Below, one piece after another: positions 51,952 through 61,317 of a stretch of 64,000 nt of DNA; the first letter of the stretch is position 1; every line of letters begins with the position of its first letter. The stretch covers positions 1-64,000 of the forward strand of contig NZ_JTDI01000009.1 in NCBI RefSeq assembly GCF_000802225.1, given 5' to 3'. Both the position numbers and the translations under genes were made by a program. The notes beneath the pieces are model-generated. The model made no database searches. It was not told the origin of the DNA and saw nothing but the letters and a program-made list of their open reading frames with translations. The DNA is from Novosphingobium malaysiense (GTDB lineage: Bacteria; Pseudomonadota; Alphaproteobacteria; Sphingomonadales; Sphingomonadaceae).

Positions 51952-52713
51952 TCAACGTCCCTGCCAGCGCGGCGCACGCTTCTCGACAAAGGCCGCCGCG
52001 CCTTCCCGGGCATCGGCACTGTCAACGATATGGCCCGCTATTCGCATCTGCGCCTCGTATGCCTCGTCCACGTCCCAGTCCGCCTGCCGGGCGATGATCG
52101 ATTTGCTCGCCATTACCGCGAGAGGGCCGTTAGCCGCGATCTGGCGCGCGAGAACGAACGCCTCCTGCAAGGCCTCGCCCGGTTCCGTCAGGCGATTGAC
52201 GAGCCCGAAACGCTCGGCCCGCTCGGCATCGATCGGCTCGCCGGTCAAGGCCATTTCCATGGCGATGTGGTGCGCGATCAGGCGCGGCATCTTCCAGAGC
52301 CCCCCGCCCGTAGCAACCAGCCCCCGCTTCACTTCGGGAATACCGAAGCGGGCATTTCGGGCCGCCACAACCAGATCGGCGGCGAGACAGGCTTCCAGCC
52401 CTCCGGCGACGGCCCATCCCTCGACAGCCGCAATCAGCGGCTTCTCGGGCGGCGTCTGCGTTATGCCGAGCAATCCCCGGCCCGGAGTGCGGGCCTTGTC
52501 CCCCTGCCCGAAGGCCTTGAGATCCATCCCGGTACAGAAATTCCCGCCCGCGCCCGTAATGATGCCGACCCGCAATTCGGTATTGGCATCGAGTTCATCG
52601 AACGCGGCCGTGGCAAGCAGGCTCGTCTCGCCATCAGCCGCGTTCCTGATCTCCGGCCGGTTCAGGATGACCAGCAAAATGGGCCCATGACGCTCGACAA
52701 TGACTTTCGGCAC
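51952..52713 (-). CDS. Enoyl-CoA hydratase/isomerase family protein
   Basis: A 253-residue crotonase-fold protein. The oxyanion segments are GNFCTGMDL and GWAVAGGLEA, and the conserved IPEVKRGL stretch carries a catalytic Glu. It hydrates or isomerises a CoA-bound pathway intermediate. The GTG start at 52713 matches the family N-terminus. It is last in a minus-strand series with the NpdG-like and LLM genes, and faces the receptor gene across a terminator. Confidence 0.9.
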   Translation of the reverse strand: MPKVIVERHGPILLVILNRPEIRNAADGETSLLATAAFDELDANTELRVGIITGAGGNFCTGMDLKAFGQGDKARTPGRGLLGITQTPPEKPLIAAVEGWAVAGGLEACLAADLVVAARNARFGIPEVKRGLVATGGGLWKMPRLIAHHIAMEMALTGEPIDAERAERFGLVNRLTEPGEALQEAFVLARQIAANGPLAVMASKSIIARQADWDVDEAYEAQMRIAGHIVDSADAREGAAAFVEKRAPRWQGR

Positions 52714-52748
52714 GACTGCGGCCTTTCTTGATGTACTGTGACCGCGCG

Positions 52749-53396
52749 CTAGGCCGGTTTCGCTTCGCCCGTGATCTGCAACCCGGCCCCGTTGATCCCG
52801 TAGGACTTGTTCAGGAAGATGAGCACCGAGGTCAGCGCCTCGGCAGCGGCCGAGCTCGCCAGCGGGCCCGCCTGGAAGGCACGCAGGCCCATCGCCTCGG
52901 AAAGTTCCACGACCTGTGCACGCGCCTGCTTGTCATCGCCAAAGACCAGCACGTCGCACAGGATTCGCGCATCGCCCATCAGCTTGGCCGCAGCGACGTT
53001 ATGAAATGCCCCGACGACCGCCACGTCGGGACCAAGGATCGTCTGCGCGCGCACGGCGGCAGATCCTTCTTCCGGTAATTGCACGCGGGCCACCCTGGGC
53101 GGAACGAGAGGAACCGTTGCATCGACCACGACCTTGCCCGACGCTGCGGGCGCGATCTCTTTCAACGTCGCCTCCTGCGCCGCGAAGGGTACGGTCACGA
53201 TGATCAGGTCTGCGCCGGCAGCAGCATCGGCATTCGCCGCAGCGCGTATGTCATGGCCAAGCTCATCGGCGGCTCGCTGCGCAGATTGCGCGCTGCGGGA
53301 ACCGACGATCACCGCGCGCCCGGCCTTGGCCAGCCGGCGCGCGATGCCCCGGCCCAGCGCGCCAGTGCCTCCTATGACCGCGATAGTATCAGGCAT
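52749..53396 (-). CDS. NADPH-dependent F420 reductase-like (NpdG) protein
   Basis: A 215-residue Rossmann protein that matches F420H2:NADP oxidoreductases: IGGTGALGRGIARRLAKAGRAVIVGSRS at the start (NADP-binding Ser-Arg-Ser), then IVTVPFAAQ and VVDATVPLVP. If it uses F420, it would supply reduced cofactor to the two nearby LLM proteins. Most alphaproteobacteria lack F420, so the real cofactor is open. The ATG at 53396 is chosen from the family start. Confidence 0.8.
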   Translation of the reverse strand: MPDTIAVIGGTGALGRGIARRLAKAGRAVIVGSRSAQSAQRAADELGHDIRAAANADAAAGADLIIVTVPFAAQEATLKEIAPAASGKVVVDATVPLVPPRVARVQLPEEGSAAVRAQTILGPDVAVVGAFHNVAAAKLMGDARILCDVLVFGDDKQARAQVVELSEAMGLRAFQAGPLASSAAAEALTSVLIFLNKSYGINGAGLQITGEAKPA

Positions 53397-53517
53397 CGAT
53401 TGCCTCCCCCCGGAATTGAATTCATCCGCATTTGCGGATTGCCATGGAACGCCGAGAACTGAAGGGCAGTCTGCTGGCGCGGCTTGGTGGTGCACGTCGG
53501 CATGACCGCGACAGCAA

Positions 53518-54525
53518 TCAGTGCATCACGTTCGGATCGGACACGATGTCGAGATGCGGCGCCACCTTCTTCTCGAACAGCTTGAGGCTGGACCATGCCA
53601 TTTCTGGTGGCATGCCGCCCGCCAGAGCCTGGAATTTCAATTCCCCCTTGTCGCCCAGCGACTGCGCGTATTCGAGGCACTCCTCCGGCGTGAACACCCG
53701 GAACATGGGGTTCGATTTCAGATCCTCGATAGTCTTCGCCTGCGGAAAGCGGACGTTCACCCGCAAGCCGCGCTCTGCCGCCCAGCGGCTGTATACGTTC
53801 ACAGTATGGGTCCAATAGGGAAAGACCTGTTCCCAGGCCTTCTCGGGCTCCTCGCTGATGAACATGAAATCGATGCCCTGCTTGGGCAGAGGATCAGGGA
53901 CGGACTTGCCCAGCCGCTGGCGTTCCTCCCGGAACATGTCGTAGTGAGCGGCCTCGGCGGGCGAGAGGCCATCGGCGATTTCGGCGGCCTTGAGGATCAT
54001 CTTGCGCCAGGATGCTCCCATGAGCAGGCGGGGCTTCGGATCGGGCACGGGAGATACGATGGGAATATTTCGCCCACGGTACTCGAACGGCTCGCCCGAC
54101 CATGCCTTGCGAAGGACATCGACCGTCTCGACCACCCAGTTCGCCCGGTCTTCCAGGCGGATGCCGTACATGTCGAACTCCGCCTTGCGCATCCCGGCCG
54201 AGATCACCGGGAGAGCACGTCCGCCGGTATGCAAATTCAGCACCGCGAGATCCTCGGCCAGTTTCAACGGATTGTAGAACGGCGAAAGGATGATCATGCG
54301 AAGGTTCAAGTGCTTGGTGCGGCCGCCGATCGCGCTCGCCGTGATCACGGGAGACGGGCTGTAATTGTCCTCGGTGCAATGGTGCTGACCGACGGTGACG
54401 CCCTGGAAGCCCATGCCGTCCGCCCATTCACAGATATCGAGCGCGGCCTCGTAGGTTTCCCTGACGGGGCGGCCAGTCCATGTCGGTGCCCTCAGATCGA
54501 ACCATACTTCAAGTGCGGTAGCCAT
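53518..54525 (-). CDS. LLM-class flavin-dependent oxidoreductase
   Basis: A 335-residue luciferase-like monooxygenase-family protein, equal in length to the paralogue at 57035. Both have a VGQHHCTEDNYSPSP or similar segment, then LRMIILSPFYNPLKLAEDLAVLN and ISAGMRKAEFDMYG. They bind FMN or F420 and oxidise or hydroxylate a substrate. The ATG at 54525 follows GGGAGAG. It forms a minus-strand series with the NpdG-like and enoyl-CoA hydratase genes. Confidence 0.9.
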   Translation of the reverse strand: MATALEVWFDLRAPTWTGRPVRETYEAALDICEWADGMGFQGVTVGQHHCTEDNYSPSPVITASAIGGRTKHLNLRMIILSPFYNPLKLAEDLAVLNLHTGGRALPVISAGMRKAEFDMYGIRLEDRANWVVETVDVLRKAWSGEPFEYRGRNIPIVSPVPDPKPRLLMGASWRKMILKAAEIADGLSPAEAAHYDMFREERQRLGKSVPDPLPKQGIDFMFISEEPEKAWEQVFPYWTHTVNVYSRWAAERGLRVNVRFPQAKTIEDLKSNPMFRVFTPEECLEYAQSLGDKGELKFQALAGGMPPEMAWSSLKLFEKKVAPHLDIVSDPNVMH

Positions 54526-54624
54526 GTTCTCTCCCACGCGTTCTCATGTGTCTGGAAAGACTAGTCGAAGCGGAGCAAAAACGGGCAACGGTGATCTATA
54601 TCAGATTGGGCTGAAAGCGAATTT

Positions 54625-54675
54625 CCGGTCTTGCGCCCATCTTCAGTGCCGCACTGAAGATGGGCGCAAGACCGG
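54625..54675. repeat. 51-bp palindrome with 25-bp arms
   Basis: The left arm 54625-54649 and right arm 54651-54675 are exact inverted copies with one base between them. The right arm codes for the last ten residues of the AraC regulator. It is too long and too perfect for a usual terminator, and no T tract follows on either strand. Confidence 0.9.
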
Positions 54676-55725
54676 AACAAATGCGCTTTCCTGCGCCATC
54701 AGGCGACGGAATTCGCCGGGCATCATGTCCATCCAGCGCCGGAACGCGCGTCGGAAATTGTGCACGTTGGTAAAGCCCAGCCGATGCGCGATTTCCTTGG
54801 GCGCGATGTCTGTGAAGGTGAGGTACTCGGCCACGTGTTCGCGCCGGACCAGATCGACCAGCGCGCGGTAGTTCAGCGTTTCCTCGCTGAGCCAGCGCTT
54901 CACCGTGCTCGTGCTGCGTCCAAAGGTATCGGCAACCTGTTGCAGCGAGGGATAGGTTCCCGGCTGGAAGACCAATTGTTCGAGGATAGCGGCGGCGACA
55001 CGGTCGCCCAAACTCATCCCCATGAGCGCCGCATCCCAATCCTCGTCCGCCAGCGCGGCCCGGCGTGGACTGCGTACGGCCGATGGTCGATCGAGCACGT
55101 CCTGACTGAACACGATCATCATGCACGGCCGCCCGAAGATCACGCGGCACCCTAGCAGATCCTCGTATTCGGAACGGTGAGCGGGCTCCTGATACGGCAA
55201 CTCGATCCGTTTAAATGATATATCGGTGCCGAGAAAGTGCTCGCACTCGTACTTGGTCTTCGCGATGAGCTCCTCGAACAGCACGGTAGCGCCAGGACCC
55301 GGTGCCAGCGGCAGGCCGAACTTGATCTGCCATTCCCCTTGCTCGACCCGGTCCTGATAGAAATGCGGCTGCATCGACAGATCGTGAAAATGCTTCACGG
55401 CCTTTCGCGTATCCTCCATCGTCTCACAGCCCCGCAGGCGCTGATAATAGGAGCCATATTCGGTCAGATAGGAGGATTTGCCCAGCTTCAGACCGATCCC
55501 CGGGGCAGCCATGCCGGCGACGGAGTTCAGTATGACGTGCAGGTTCCAGATTTCCGGCTTGATGCCGCAGACTGGCTCTTCGATCAGCCTGCCCTGGCAC
55601 TCCGAATGTATGTCCTCCCGGCAAACGCCGACGTTTTCTAGATTCTTGAATAACCTCTCGAGATCGATCTTGTATGGGCCATAGCCCCCAATCGATTTCG
55701 ACACGGAAGCCACTGCCGGATCCAT
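54643..55725 (-). CDS. AraC-family transcriptional regulator
   Basis: A 360-residue regulator with an N-terminal Arabinose_bd-like ligand region (similar in layout to OruR/ArgR-type members) and a C-terminal AraC helix-turn-helix: LQQVADTFGRSTSTVKRWLSEE, then IAHRLGFTNVHNFRRAFRRWM. It probably controls the surrounding LLM, PhyH or P450 genes; the effector is unknown. The ATG at 55725 has GGAGAG about 7 bases upstream and is preferred over the TTG at 55740. Its last codons lie in the 51-bp palindrome. Confidence 0.9.
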   Translation of the reverse strand: MDPAVASVSKSIGGYGPYKIDLERLFKNLENVGVCREDIHSECQGRLIEEPVCGIKPEIWNLHVILNSVAGMAAPGIGLKLGKSSYLTEYGSYYQRLRGCETMEDTRKAVKHFHDLSMQPHFYQDRVEQGEWQIKFGLPLAPGPGATVLFEELIAKTKYECEHFLGTDISFKRIELPYQEPAHRSEYEDLLGCRVIFGRPCMMIVFSQDVLDRPSAVRSPRRAALADEDWDAALMGMSLGDRVAAAILEQLVFQPGTYPSLQQVADTFGRSTSTVKRWLSEETLNYRALVDLVRREHVAEYLTFTDIAPKEIAHRLGFTNVHNFRRAFRRWMDMMPGEFRRLMAQESAFVPVLRPSSVRH

Positions 55726-55904
55726 ATCATTTCTCTCCAACGGTCCGGTGTTCTATCGACACCTGAACATGCCTGAATTACCAGAAACTGTCCTTGCGGT
55801 CCCTTCTGGTCTTCAACAACGCGATTCCATCGCTCATCTGATTGGCCGAAATCCGCCCGGCGAGCGCAAAACCATCGCCCCCCCCATTCACGCCGCGACT
55901 GCCC

Positions 55905-56762
55905 TCATCCGCCGAGAGCATCTGGCTCCCTTTCCTCTCGCCCCCACATCCATTCGGCGGGGCTCTTATGGTTCACGTTGCCGTAGTTGAGCCGATAGGA
56001 CTCCAGCCCTATGAGCTTGCGCAACCGGGGCGGGAACGACTTCAGCTTCTCGGGCGGCAGCGCGTAGTGGAAAGCATCAAGCTGGCGCATCCACCCCAGA
56101 ATGTAGGGCATGATGATGCGTGGCTGCGGCGCGCCGGTGCGGTTCTCGCCCTGCCCGTGCAGCAGCTTGAAATCATAGACCAGCACGGACCCCTTGCTCA
56201 TTTCGGCCACGATCGGCTGCCACTCCGTCATGTAGCCCTTGGGCTGTGATGCCGGAACCTGGCCGTAGCTGGCATCGGGCGTGTCGTAGGCAACATCCTC
56301 CTCGCTCCAGAGGTGGGAGCCAGGCACGAAGCGGGTAGCGCCGTTTTCCCCGGTAAAATCATTGAGCGCGATGATCGTGTTGACCATCACCGGGAAATCA
56401 AAGCGCCGGTCATCGATCCACCATGTGTCCGCATGCAGCGGCTGCGCCTTCTCGCCCGGCCCGGGCATGGAAGCGCTCATGCTGGAAAGCAGGCATTCGG
56501 GATCGAGGTATTGCTCGATGATCGGCAGGAAGGCATCGCAAACCGGGATCTGCTGAAACAGCTCATCGTACTGTAGCAAGTTCATGATGCGGATGGTGTT
56601 GCGGCCGGAGAAGTCCATGTCCATCGGCTTGATGTCATGGTCTTTCGCTATGCGTGCCATCGCCGCGGTCACGGCATCGCAGAATTCTTCGGAAAACGCA
56701 TTTTCAATGATGACACAGCCATCCTTGCGCATGGCGGCGACTTGCTGATCGAGCGTACTCAA
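55905..56762 (-). CDS. Phytanoyl-CoA dioxygenase (PhyH) family protein
   Basis: A 285-residue Fe(II)/2-oxoglutarate oxygenase. Iron ligands fit LHADTWW (His, Asp) and LLHGQGENRTG (His), with the 2OG Arg in APQPRIIM. It likely hydroxylates a CoA-bound or free intermediate. The start is uncertain: TTG 56762 is chosen for its AGAGAGG ribosome site and family start, but longer and shorter starts are possible. It is divergent from the LLM gene at 57035 and on the AraC strand. Confidence 0.8.
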   Translation of the reverse strand: MSTLDQQVAAMRKDGCVIIENAFSEEFCDAVTAAMARIAKDHDIKPMDMDFSGRNTIRIMNLLQYDELFQQIPVCDAFLPIIEQYLDPECLLSSMSASMPGPGEKAQPLHADTWWIDDRRFDFPVMVNTIIALNDFTGENGATRFVPGSHLWSEEDVAYDTPDASYGQVPASQPKGYMTEWQPIVAEMSKGSVLVYDFKLLHGQGENRTGAPQPRIIMPYILGWMRQLDAFHYALPPEKLKSFPPRLRKLIGLESYRLNYGNVNHKSPAEWMWGREEREPDALGG

Positions 56763-57034
56763 AGATCGTCCTCTCTTGCCCGCGGCCCGGGCTTGAACGC
56801 CGGACTCTTCGCAACAGAGTGTAATCCTGTGCGAGCACGTCCGCGCGGCCAATTTGGTATCATTTTGGATTACCAGTGAGGTCTGCCCGCCGCGTCCGGG
56901 ACGGAGGCCAATTGGATATAAGGCCGCGGTTCCAGCCACCCTGTCCGCGTGGTCTACCTCGAACAGGCACCCCCATGCAGTTCTGCCGAAAGCAACACGC
57001 CTGCTGGAAGACAAGACGCCAAACGGAGACGGAC

Positions 57035-58042
57035 ATGCCGACGGCAATGGAATTGACCTTTGACCTGCGGGTCCCCCGCTGGGCCCCCTCGACGACAACG
57101 GAAATCTACCAGGCTGCCGTCGACATGTGCGAATGGGCCGACGCTGCCGGATTTCAGGCGATGACCATCGGTGAACATCATACGACCGAAGACCAGTACA
57201 TCACCTCACCGCTGATGTTCGCCACCGCCGTGGGCGCGCGCACCAGCAAGCTGCAGTTGCGCATGATCATCCTCGCGCCGTTCTACAACCCGCTACGCCT
57301 GGCCGAGGACCTGGCCGTGCTGAACCTGCTCACGGACGGGCGCGCCGTCCCGGTGATCAGCGCCGGCATGCGCGATGCCGAATTCGACATGTACGGTCTG
57401 CGCCGGGAGGATCGGCCCGCAGTTGTCGAGGAAACCGTCGAGGTCCTGCGCAAGGCATGGTCCGGCAAGCCGTTCCGCTATCGCGGCCGCGACATCGAAA
57501 TCGTATCGCCCGTGCCCGACAAGACGCCGCGCCTCCTGATGGGAGCCTCCTGGCCGAAAATGATCCGCAAGGCCGCCGCCATCGCTGACGGCCTCTCGCC
57601 CGCCGAAGCCGGCCTGTACGAGCTGTTTCGCGCGGAGCGCAGGAAACTCGGCAAGCCCGATCCCGGCGAATTCCCCAACCAGAGCGCCAGCTTCATCCAT
57701 ATCACCGAAGACCCCGAGGGCGACTGGGAGAAACTGTTTCCCTATTGGGCGCACGGCCCGCGCATCTACCAGAAATGGGCGGAAGAAATCGGCAAGCCCG
57801 TCAACGAGAAGTTCCCGGCGGTGGAAAGCGTGGAGCAGATGCGCAAGGTGCCCGTCTTCCGCGTCTTCACTCCGGACGAGTCCCTCGAATACGCACAGTC
57901 GCTGGGGCCGAACGGAGAGCTGCGCTTCCGTCCGCTGGCCGGCGGCATGCCGCCCGAGCTGGGCTGGGCCAGCCTCAAGCTTTTCGAGAAAAAGGTCCTG
58001 CCACACCTCGATGTGCGCTTCACGCCGAACATCCATTACTGA
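57035..58042 (+). CDS. LLM-class flavin-dependent oxidoreductase
   Basis: A 335-residue paralogue of the product of 53518-54525, sharing GEHHTTEDQYITSP, LRMIILAPFYNPLRLAEDLAVLN, ISAGMRDAEFDMYG and the near-identical end GGMPPELGWASLKLFEKKV. It uses FMN or F420. The two proteins may act on different steps or form a pair. It is followed by a strong hairpin and then the P450 operon. Confidence 0.9.
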   Translation: MPTAMELTFDLRVPRWAPSTTTEIYQAAVDMCEWADAAGFQAMTIGEHHTTEDQYITSPLMFATAVGARTSKLQLRMIILAPFYNPLRLAEDLAVLNLLTDGRAVPVISAGMRDAEFDMYGLRREDRPAVVEETVEVLRKAWSGKPFRYRGRDIEIVSPVPDKTPRLLMGASWPKMIRKAAAIADGLSPAEAGLYELFRAERRKLGKPDPGEFPNQSASFIHITEDPEGDWEKLFPYWAHGPRIYQKWAEEIGKPVNEKFPAVESVEQMRKVPVFRVFTPDESLEYAQSLGPNGELRFRPLAGGMPPELGWASLKLFEKKVLPHLDVRFTPNIHY

Positions 58043-58047
58043 TCTGT

Positions 58048-58082
58048 CCGGACCCGGTGCGCCCTCCCTGCGCCGGGTCCGG
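58048..58082. terminator. GC-rich hairpin after the LLM gene
   Basis: CCGGACCCGG at 58048-58057 pairs with CCGGGTCCGG at 58073-58082, five bases after the stop codon. The stem is strong; no T tract follows, so it is a probable but not certain terminator. Confidence 0.6.
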
Positions 58083-58186
58083 GCAGAGCCAAAGGGATAT
58101 ATGCGGGCTGTATCGGGGCCAACCACCCCCCTTCTATGGTTGCCCGCAGCGAAAAAATGATCCTGCCGGGAGCGGAGCAAAGAACC

Positions 58187-59461
58187 ATGCAGCAATCCAC
58201 CAGTGAATTAACGACAGGCAAGTTGGCGTTCGATCCCGCCATCGCCGCTAAGGCCGACACAATCCTGGCCCGGATCCTCGATCCCGAAACCGATGGGCAG
58301 CGCTACCCGCTCTATGCCGAGCTGCGCGAACTTGCGCCCGTTTATCGCTCAAGCCTGCCCTTGCTGGACGGATGCTACATCATCTCGGGCTTCGACAACT
58401 GCCAGACCGCCATGCTGGCGAAGGAGGCGGTGCAGAACTCGGTTTCGCTAGAATCGATGAACATCCGCTACGAAGGCGTGCACGACGACATGGTGCGTCG
58501 CTGGATGAACTTCCGCGACGAACTGGCCGATCACGACCGGCTGCGCAAGCTGTTCTTCCCCTATTTCACGCCCAAGGCCTTGGCCGAAGTGCGCAGCGAG
58601 GTCGGCTTGCTGATCAGCAGCCTGCTGGACAGCCTCGATACGGGTGAACCGGTCGACGTCTTTTCGAAGTTCTGCTTCCCGCTGCCGTCCATGGTGATCG
58701 CCCGGATGCTCGGCATCCCGATGGACGACATGGATCACTTCCACGCTGTGATGGACGAGATGGTCGGCGCGATGGCGCGCGTACAGGACCTTGACGCTGC
58801 CGCACTGGCTTCGCGCGACGAGAAGGCAAGCACGTTCCTGAACTTCTTCCGGGGCTATCTGGAACGCCGCCGCGCGGAACCAGCGAACGATCTCATCAGC
58901 AAGAGCGGGCTTGCCGCACCCGCCGCAGGTGTCAGCGATGAGGACCTGCTTGCACAGTATGTTTTCGTGCTGATCGCTGGTCACTCGACGACGGCGGATT
59001 CGATCGGCAACGCGCTGATAGCGCTCGATCGCAATCCGGAGCAGAAACAGTTGCTGCTCGAAGGAAAGGTGCCGATGAAGCAGGCCGTGGCCGAGCTGAT
59101 GCGCTGGGATTCCTCGATCGGCACGGTCAACCGCTATTTCATCGAGGACAAGACGCTCTCCGGCGTGACCATCCCGGCCGGCTCGCGTTCGATGATGCTG
59201 TTCCAATCGGCCCACCGGGACCCGGCGAAGTTCGAGAACCCGGACGAGCTTGACCTTACGCGCAACAACGCAGGCGATTCCTTCCCGTTCGGGGGCGGAC
59301 GCTACTTCTGTCTCGGCCAAGCGCTGGCGAAGATCGAGGTGGAGGATGCCCTAACCGCCTTTCTGGCCCGCTATCCGAACTACCGCGTGGCCGATCTGGA
59401 GTGGCAAGGCATGCTGGTCAGCCATGGCCCGAAGCGCCTCATGGTCGAGCTCGGCGCATGA
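58187..59461 (+). CDS. Cytochrome P450
   Basis: A 424-residue P450 (or longer). Motifs are complete: the I-helix IAGHSTTAD with the oxygen-binding Thr, the K-helix ELMRW (ExxR) and the heme loop FPFGGGRYFCLGQALAK with the Cys ligand. It would hydroxylate a hydrophobic substrate with electrons from an unlinked ferredoxin. The ATG at 58187 is chosen; in-frame ATGs at 58136 and 58157 are alternatives. It opens a plus-strand operon with two SDRs and a SnoaL-like gene, and overlaps the next gene in ATGA. Confidence 0.93.
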   Translation: MQQSTSELTTGKLAFDPAIAAKADTILARILDPETDGQRYPLYAELRELAPVYRSSLPLLDGCYIISGFDNCQTAMLAKEAVQNSVSLESMNIRYEGVHDDMVRRWMNFRDELADHDRLRKLFFPYFTPKALAEVRSEVGLLISSLLDSLDTGEPVDVFSKFCFPLPSMVIARMLGIPMDDMDHFHAVMDEMVGAMARVQDLDAAALASRDEKASTFLNFFRGYLERRRAEPANDLISKSGLAAPAAGVSDEDLLAQYVFVLIAGHSTTADSIGNALIALDRNPEQKQLLLEGKVPMKQAVAELMRWDSSIGTVNRYFIEDKTLSGVTIPAGSRSMMLFQSAHRDPAKFENPDELDLTRNNAGDSFPFGGGRYFCLGQALAKIEVEDALTAFLARYPNYRVADLEWQGMLVSHGPKRLMVELGA

Positions 59462-60327
59462 CCCAGGCACAACGTTTCGAAGGTCAGGCGGTTGCCATCA
59501 TCGGCTGCGCCACGGGACTTGGCTATGGCATGGCCAAGCAATTCGCACAGGAAGGCGCGCGGCTGGCACTGGCCGATCTCAATGCAGAGCGCCTGGCGGA
59601 GGTAGTGGCAGAAGTGAAAGCGCTCGGCGCGCAGGCGGTCTCGATGCGTGTCGATATCGCCGATGAGGCCGAAGTGAAACGCTTCGCCGCCTTCGCCATG
59701 GAAAAGCTGGGCCCGATCGACATCCTGTGCAGCAATGCCGGCGTCGCCGACATGCCCGCACTGGCCTGGGAAAAGACACCGAACGACTGGAAGTGGGTCT
59801 TCGGGGTGAACCTGTTCGGGCTGGTCAACGCCGTGAACGCCTTCATTCCCGGCATGATCGAGCGGAAATCGGGTCATGTGGTGGCGACCGTTTCCAATTC
59901 CGCACTGATCGCGCCAATGAACATGGCCCCCTACACCGCCAGCAAGAAGGCGGCGCTGGGCTATTGCGAAACCCTGAGGCACGACCTCTCTATGATCGGC
60001 TCTCCGGTAAGGGTGTCGGCGATCTGTCCGGGCAAGATGATCTCGGCGATGCCAGACAACATGCGGCTCCGCCCCGGCGACTTGTCCGGCCGCGCACCAA
60101 GCGACGAGGAGGTGCGCCAGATGAAGGCGTTCCTTACCGATGGTGGGCTGACGCCAGAGGAAGCCGCGCGCGCCGTCCTAGACGGCATAGCCAAGCAACA
60201 CTTCTTCATTCTCACGCACCCGGAAGACGCAGATGCGACCGTCGCCTGGGCGCAAACGATCGCCTCGGGCGGGCTGGCCAATCTCGATTCAGACAAGACA
60301 CGCTTTCGCGGGATCGCAGGCGAGTGA
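59458..60327 (+). CDS. SDR-family oxidoreductase
   Basis: A 289-residue SDR with GCATGLGYGMAKQF (cofactor), SNAGVAD, the Ser of TVSNSALIA and the YTASK motif. Its C-terminal part is longer than a minimal SDR. It starts inside the P450 stop (ATGA) and probably oxidises the P450 product. It belongs to the P450 operon. Confidence 0.92.
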   Translation: MTQAQRFEGQAVAIIGCATGLGYGMAKQFAQEGARLALADLNAERLAEVVAEVKALGAQAVSMRVDIADEAEVKRFAAFAMEKLGPIDILCSNAGVADMPALAWEKTPNDWKWVFGVNLFGLVNAVNAFIPGMIERKSGHVVATVSNSALIAPMNMAPYTASKKAALGYCETLRHDLSMIGSPVRVSAICPGKMISAMPDNMRLRPGDLSGRAPSDEEVRQMKAFLTDGGLTPEEAARAVLDGIAKQHFFILTHPEDADATVAWAQTIASGGLANLDSDKTRFRGIAGE

Positions 60328-60391
60328 GAACCAGGCCGCGCGTCAGGCACGGCCACGACACCAGAACAAAGAACTGACAGGAGCACACCAG

Positions 60392-61294
60392 ATGGGTCCG
60401 AACTACGAAGACCAGGTCGTCATCGTGACCGGCGCGGGCAAGGGCCTCGGCCGCGCCTATTCCCTGTGGTTCGCCGAGCGCGGCGCGAAGGTCGTCGTCA
60501 ACAACCGCAGTCATCCCGGCAAGCCCTCGTCGGCCGAGGCGGTCGTCGAGGAAATCCGCGCCAGAGGCGGGACCGCCGTTGCCGACCACAGCGCGGTGGA
60601 CCGCGAGGATGCCGGTGAATGCCTGGTCGAGACTGCCCTGGCCGCCTTTGGGCGGGTCGATGCGCTGGTGAACAACGCGGGCATCGTCGATGACATTCCC
60701 TTCCTCGACATGCCACTCGCCAAGATGCGCGAAGTCATGGAGATCAATTTCTGGGGAAGCCTGTTTCCGACGCGAGGCGTGCTGCCGGTGATGCTCAAGC
60801 AGGGCTACGGCCGCATCGTGATGAGCACGTCGCAAGCGGGGCTCTACGGGCAAAAGGAAGCAACGCTGTACGGCGCTTCGAAAGCCGCCCTCATCGGCCT
60901 CGCGCGCGCGCTCGCCCGGGAAATTGAAGGGACCTGCGACCTGTGCGTCAACATCGTGGCCCCGGCGGCCTACACGCCGATGTCAGAGAAGGCCTTCGGT
61001 CCCGAATGGAAGGAATATGTCTCACCGTTCAAGGTCGCACCCGTGGTCGGCTGGCTCGCCGGCAAGGACTGCCGCAAGAGCGGAATGATCTTCAATGCCG
61101 GTGCCGGACGCGTGCGCCGCGCCCGCATCATCGAAGGACCGGCGGTCGAGATCGTCAACGACGACATGGGCGGATGCTTCCCCCAGGTCGATACCTTCAC
61201 CGACCTCGTCGAAGCCGAGAGCTCCTTCCACACCGGGATGGTCCTGATGCCGGAATTGTTCGCAGCGATTCCCGACCTGACCGACATGGCCTGA
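60392..61294 (+). CDS. SDR-family oxidoreductase, MFE2-like
   Basis: A 300-residue SDR with TGAGKGLGRAYSLWFAERGAKVVVNN, typical of the MFE-2 hydroxyacyl-CoA dehydrogenase group, then NNAGIV, the Ser in MSTSQAGLYG and the YGASK motif. The C-terminal stretch resembles an extended group of that family. It probably oxidises a hydroxyacyl-CoA. Fourth of the plus-strand run that begins with the LLM gene, and 23 bases before the SnoaL-like gene. Confidence 0.92.
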   Translation: MGPNYEDQVVIVTGAGKGLGRAYSLWFAERGAKVVVNNRSHPGKPSSAEAVVEEIRARGGTAVADHSAVDREDAGECLVETALAAFGRVDALVNNAGIVDDIPFLDMPLAKMREVMEINFWGSLFPTRGVLPVMLKQGYGRIVMSTSQAGLYGQKEATLYGASKAALIGLARALAREIEGTCDLCVNIVAPAAYTPMSEKAFGPEWKEYVSPFKVAPVVGWLAGKDCRKSGMIFNAGAGRVRRARIIEGPAVEIVNDDMGGCFPQVDTFTDLVEAESSFHTGMVLMPELFAAIPDLTDMA

Positions 61295-61317
61295 TTACCA
61301 GAGTTGATAGAGACAAA

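Noticed and set aside
54625..54675. 51-bp palindrome as a standard terminator
   Set aside because: Almost no loop and no T tract; arms are far longer than usual terminators, and it includes coding sequence.
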